Source: an uncultured Burkholderiaceae bacterium
GTDB taxonomy: Bacteria > Pseudomonadota > Gammaproteobacteria > Burkholderiales > Burkholderiaceae_C
Length of the DNA: 23,666 nt
Assembly: GCA_938022295.1 (NCBI GenBank)
Contig: CALIDR010000140.1
Location: 1 to 23,666 of the forward strand
Direction of reading: 5' to 3'
Each line of letters opens with the position of its first letter. Position 1 is the stretch's first letter. Below the pieces are notes generated by a model. It was not told the origin of the DNA. It worked only from the letters and a program-made list of their open reading frames with translations, and searched no databases. This document shows positions 21,824-23,666 of the stretch, one piece after another. A program made the translations under genes and the position numbers.

Positions 21824-21983
21824 CGGCGCGTCGCGGCCGGCGGCCGCCGGGTCGCGATGCCGCGGGAGCGTCGTCGGCAAGGACACCACGCCACGACGGG
21901 GACCCGGCCCTTCATGCGGGCGGCCCGATCCACCCCGCCGCCCACCCCGCGCGCTGACCCGCGCCGCCCACCCGGAGACCCCC

Positions 21984-22193
21984 ATGGCGGACCATGTCTA
22001 CAAGCTGGTCGAACTCGTCGGCTCGTCGAGCGTCGGCACCGACGACGCGATCCGCAACGCGATCGAGACCGCCGCGCGCACGCTGCGCCACCTCGACTGG
22101 TTCGAGGTCGTCGAAACGCGCGGCCACATCGTCGACGGCAAGGTCGCGCACTACCAGGTCACGCTGAAGGTCGGCTTCCGCCTCGAGACCTGA
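21984..22193 (+). CDS. Dodecin family flavin-binding protein
   Basis: The 69-residue protein has the dodecin pattern: MADHVYKLVELVGSSSVGTDDAIRNAIETAARTLRHLDWFEVVETRG, with W39 as the aromatic that stacks on bound flavin, then HYQVTLKVGFRLE. Dodecins form hollow 12-mers that store FMN, lumichrome or riboflavin. ATG 21984 has GGAG at 21974-21977. It has its own leader and appears to be a single-gene unit. Confidence 0.95.
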   Translation: MADHVYKLVELVGSSSVGTDDAIRNAIETAARTLRHLDWFEVVETRGHIVDGKVAHYQVTLKVGFRLET

Positions 22194-22268
22194 GCGGCGC
22201 GCGGCCGGCGCGGGTCCGCCCGTCGGCACGCCGCTTGAAATCGCCGCCGCCCGGCCCAACTCGAAGCG

Positions 22269-23096
22269 GTGGGTGTCCTCGCCGCGGTCGGGTTCGTGCT
22301 CGCCGTCGTCGCGGCAGGGTTGGGGCTGCTCGCCGCGCCGACGCTGGCGCGGCTGTGGCGGCGCCGGCGCATTGTCGCCCGGCCGTTCCCTGCCGCCTGG
22401 CGCGAGATTGTGCGCCGCCGGGTGCCGCTGGCGCGCGAGCTGCCGCCGCCGCACCGCCAGCGGCTGCACCGCCACGTGCAGGTGCTGCTGGCCGAAGTGC
22501 CGTTCGTCGGCTGCGCCGGGCTCGAGGTCGACGACGAGGTGCGGGTCACGGTCGCCGCGCAGGCCGCGCTGCTGCTGCTCGGCCGCGGCGGCTCGTTCGG
22601 CAACCTGCGCGAGGTGCTCGTCTACCCCGGCCACTTCGTCGTGCCGCGGCGCGAGCCGGGCGCGGGCGGCGTCGTCCACGAAGGCCGCGACGTGATGGCC
22701 GGCCAGAGCTGGGAGCGCGGCCAGGTCGTGCTGGCGTGGGACGCGGTGCTGCACGGCGCGGCCGACCCGCACGACGGCCACAACGTCGTCATCCACGAGT
22801 TCGCGCACCAGCTCGACCAGGATCTGGGCGGCGCCAACGGCGCCCCCTACGTCGGCCGCGGCGCCTGGCAGCGCAGCTGGGCGCAGGTGATGGGCGCCGA
22901 GTTCGACGCCCTGCGCCAGCGCCTGGCGCACGGCGAAGCCGGCGTCGTCGAGCGCTACGGCGCGACGAGCCCGGCCGAGTTCTTCGCCGTCGCGAGCGAG
23001 GCGTTCTTCGAGCGCCCCGCCGCGCTGGCCGCCGAGCGCCCGGCGCTGTACGAGCAGCTGCGGCGCTGCTACCGCCTCGACCCGCTCGCCTGGTAG
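22269..23096 (+). CDS. mtfA: MtfA-like zinc-dependent peptidase
   Basis: Protein of 275 residues, the usual length. The gluzincin-like site is H176-E177-x-x-H180 in VIHEFAHQLD with the third ligand E244 in FFAVASEAFFE, as in MtfA (DgsA/Mlc anti-repressor). An N-terminal hydrophobic segment (residues 3-25) suggests membrane anchoring, unlike cytosolic E. coli MtfA. The middle SFGNLREVLVYPGHFVVPRRE and GQSWERGQVVLAWDAVLHG are family-typical. The start is GTG with only a weak ribosome-binding site. Confidence 0.9.
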   Translation: MGVLAAVGFVLAVVAAGLGLLAAPTLARLWRRRRIVARPFPAAWREIVRRRVPLARELPPPHRQRLHRHVQVLLAEVPFVGCAGLEVDDEVRVTVAAQAALLLLGRGGSFGNLREVLVYPGHFVVPRREPGAGGVVHEGRDVMAGQSWERGQVVLAWDAVLHGAADPHDGHNVVIHEFAHQLDQDLGGANGAPYVGRGAWQRSWAQVMGAEFDALRQRLAHGEAGVVERYGATSPAEFFAVASEAFFERPAALAAERPALYEQLRRCYRLDPLAW

Positions 23097-23107
23097 CCGG
23101 GCGAGCG
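23083..23107 (+). terminator. Hairpin spanning the mtfA stop codon
   Basis: CGCTCGCC and GGCGAGCG pair in an 8-bp perfect stem with a 9-base loop that contains the TAG stop. No T-run follows. It could mark the end of the mtfA transcript or occlude the downstream promoter. Confidence 0.3.
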
Positions 23108-23112
23108 CGGGC

Positions 23113-23118
23113 TATGCT
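23113..23118 (+). promoter_or_regulatory. Possible -10 element of the terminal hydrolase gene
   Basis: TATGCT lies five bases before ATG 23124, so a transcript from it would be leaderless. No clear -35 is seen. Confidence 0.3.
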
Positions 23119-23123
23119 GCGCC

Positions 23124-23666
23124 ATGCCGGGGCCAGCCCGCGTCGCCGACCGACCCGCCAGCAAGACGCGCGAGCGGCCCCGCGCGCGGCGCGGCGTTCG
23201 CATCGCGGCCGCCCTCGTCGCGGTGGCGGCGGCGTGCATGCTGCTCGCGCTGGAGGCTGCCGGCCGCTGGCTCGTGGCGCCGGCGCCGCGTGCCGTCGGT
23301 GCGCCGCCGCCGGCGCTGGCCGCGCTCGGCGCGCGATCGGTCGTGATCGAGACCGCAGCCGGCGAGGCCGTGCGGGGCTGGTTCGCGCCCGGGGCGCCCG
23401 GCGCCGGCGCGGTGCTGCTGCTGCACGGCGTGCGCGGCGACCTGTCGCGCCTGCCGCCCACGCTGCTGCAGGCGAGCGAGGCCGAGATGCTGTTCGACGA
23501 CAGCCAGCGCTACGCCAACCGCGCGCAGGCCGCCGGCTCGCCGGTGCGGCTGCAGCGCTGGGCGCACATGATCCACGTCTGGCAGATCTTCCACCCCGAG
23601 CTGCCCGAGGCGCGGCAGGCGCTCGACGAGATCGGCCGCTTCCTCGACACCGCCGCGCCGAGCGCT
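23124..23666 (+). CDS. Chimeric alpha/beta hydrolase lacking its nucleophile region (runs off window)
   Basis: The frame is open for at least 181 residues to the window edge. Residues 1-110 give a basic start, a membrane anchor (VRIAAALVAVAAACMLLALEAAG) and the first strands of a hydrolase up to the oxyanion motif VLLLHGVRGD. The sequence then passes straight into the C-terminus of a hormone-sensitive-lipase-type esterase: LPPTLLQASEAEMLFDDSQRYANRA with the acid Asp, and WAHMIHVWQIFHPELPEARQ with the catalytic His. The whole middle, including the GxSxG nucleophile elbow, is absent. The reading frame is preserved, but no hydrolase activity is expected. Deletion between two tandem hydrolase genes is the simplest origin. 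Confidence 0.75.
   Translation, partial: MPGPARVADRPASKTRERPRARRGVRIAAALVAVAAACMLLALEAAGRWLVAPAPRAVGAPPPALAALGARSVVIETAAGEAVRGWFAPGAPGAGAVLLLHGVRGDLSRLPPTLLQASEAEMLFDDSQRYANRAQAAGSPVRLQRWAHMIHVWQIFHPELPEARQALDEIGRFLDTAAPSA

Noticed and set aside
21722..21983. Possible CRISPR or tandem-repeat array in the GC-rich gap before dodecin
   Set aside because: Only short imperfect repeats (GCATCGCCGGCG twice) with irregular spacing are present, no regular repeat-spacer pattern.
1..23666. tRNA, rRNA or riboswitch genes
   Set aside because: I saw no cloverleaf, rRNA core motif, or recognisable riboswitch; a dedicated covariance search would be needed to be certain.

Overview
The window comes from a very GC-rich chromosome, most likely a betaproteobacterium of the order Burkholderiales (Rubrivivax/Leptothrix/Comamonadaceae-like). 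This is judged from GC-saturated third codon positions, the protocatechuate 4,5-cleavage gene order familiar from Comamonas, a TRAP transporter, and DUF454, dodecin and MtfA genes. No search could be run; names rest on motifs and recalled family features.

Layout. (1) 1-1147: right-hand part of an IS3-family insertion sequence with its right end visible. (2) 1582-12265: a LysR regulator, then a co-directional block for protocatechuate meta-cleavage: a leaderless ModA-like binding protein, ligJ, ligK, a DUF1932 oxidoreductase joined in frame to ligI, ligA, ligB, ligC, then a three-gene TRAP transporter (dctP, dctQ, dctM). Except for the inserted DUF1932 domain, the order matches the Comamonas pmdEFDABC operon. 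(3) 12292-12539: remnant of a PobR-like AraC regulator with its middle deleted. (4) Minus strand 12560-13912: DUF454 membrane protein and a Crp/Fnr regulator. (5) 14035-15198: an FMN-dependent alpha-hydroxy-acid dehydrogenase (LldD-like), stopping directly against the stop of the convergent minus-strand unit. (6) Minus strand 15199-17671: a short ModE-type regulator, a frameshifted Rieske oxygenase and an adenine-deaminase-like enzyme. (7) 17812-21721: molybdate transporter modABC and a two-domain protein fusing a YqeB/EF2563-type molybdenum-hydroxylase accessory domain to a nitrate-reductase-associated domain. (8) 21984-23666: dodecin, an MtfA-like zinc peptidase and a chimeric alpha/beta hydrolase running off the window.

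How it works together. LigAB opens protocatechuate, LigC oxidises the semialdehyde to 2-pyrone-4,6-dicarboxylate, LigI hydrolyses it to oxalomesaconate, LigJ hydrates it and LigK cleaves the product to pyruvate and oxaloacetate. The TRAP system may import an aromatic or carboxylic acid. The second half is organised around molybdenum uptake and molybdoenzyme maturation, and possibly purine use.

Most unusual points: the YqeB/nitrate-reductase-associated fusion downstream of modC; the DUF1932-LigI fusion, which one extra C in a C5 run would explain; a similar one-base lesion at a C5 run in the Rieske gene; and two genes (AraC regulator, alpha/beta hydrolase) that have each lost their middle.
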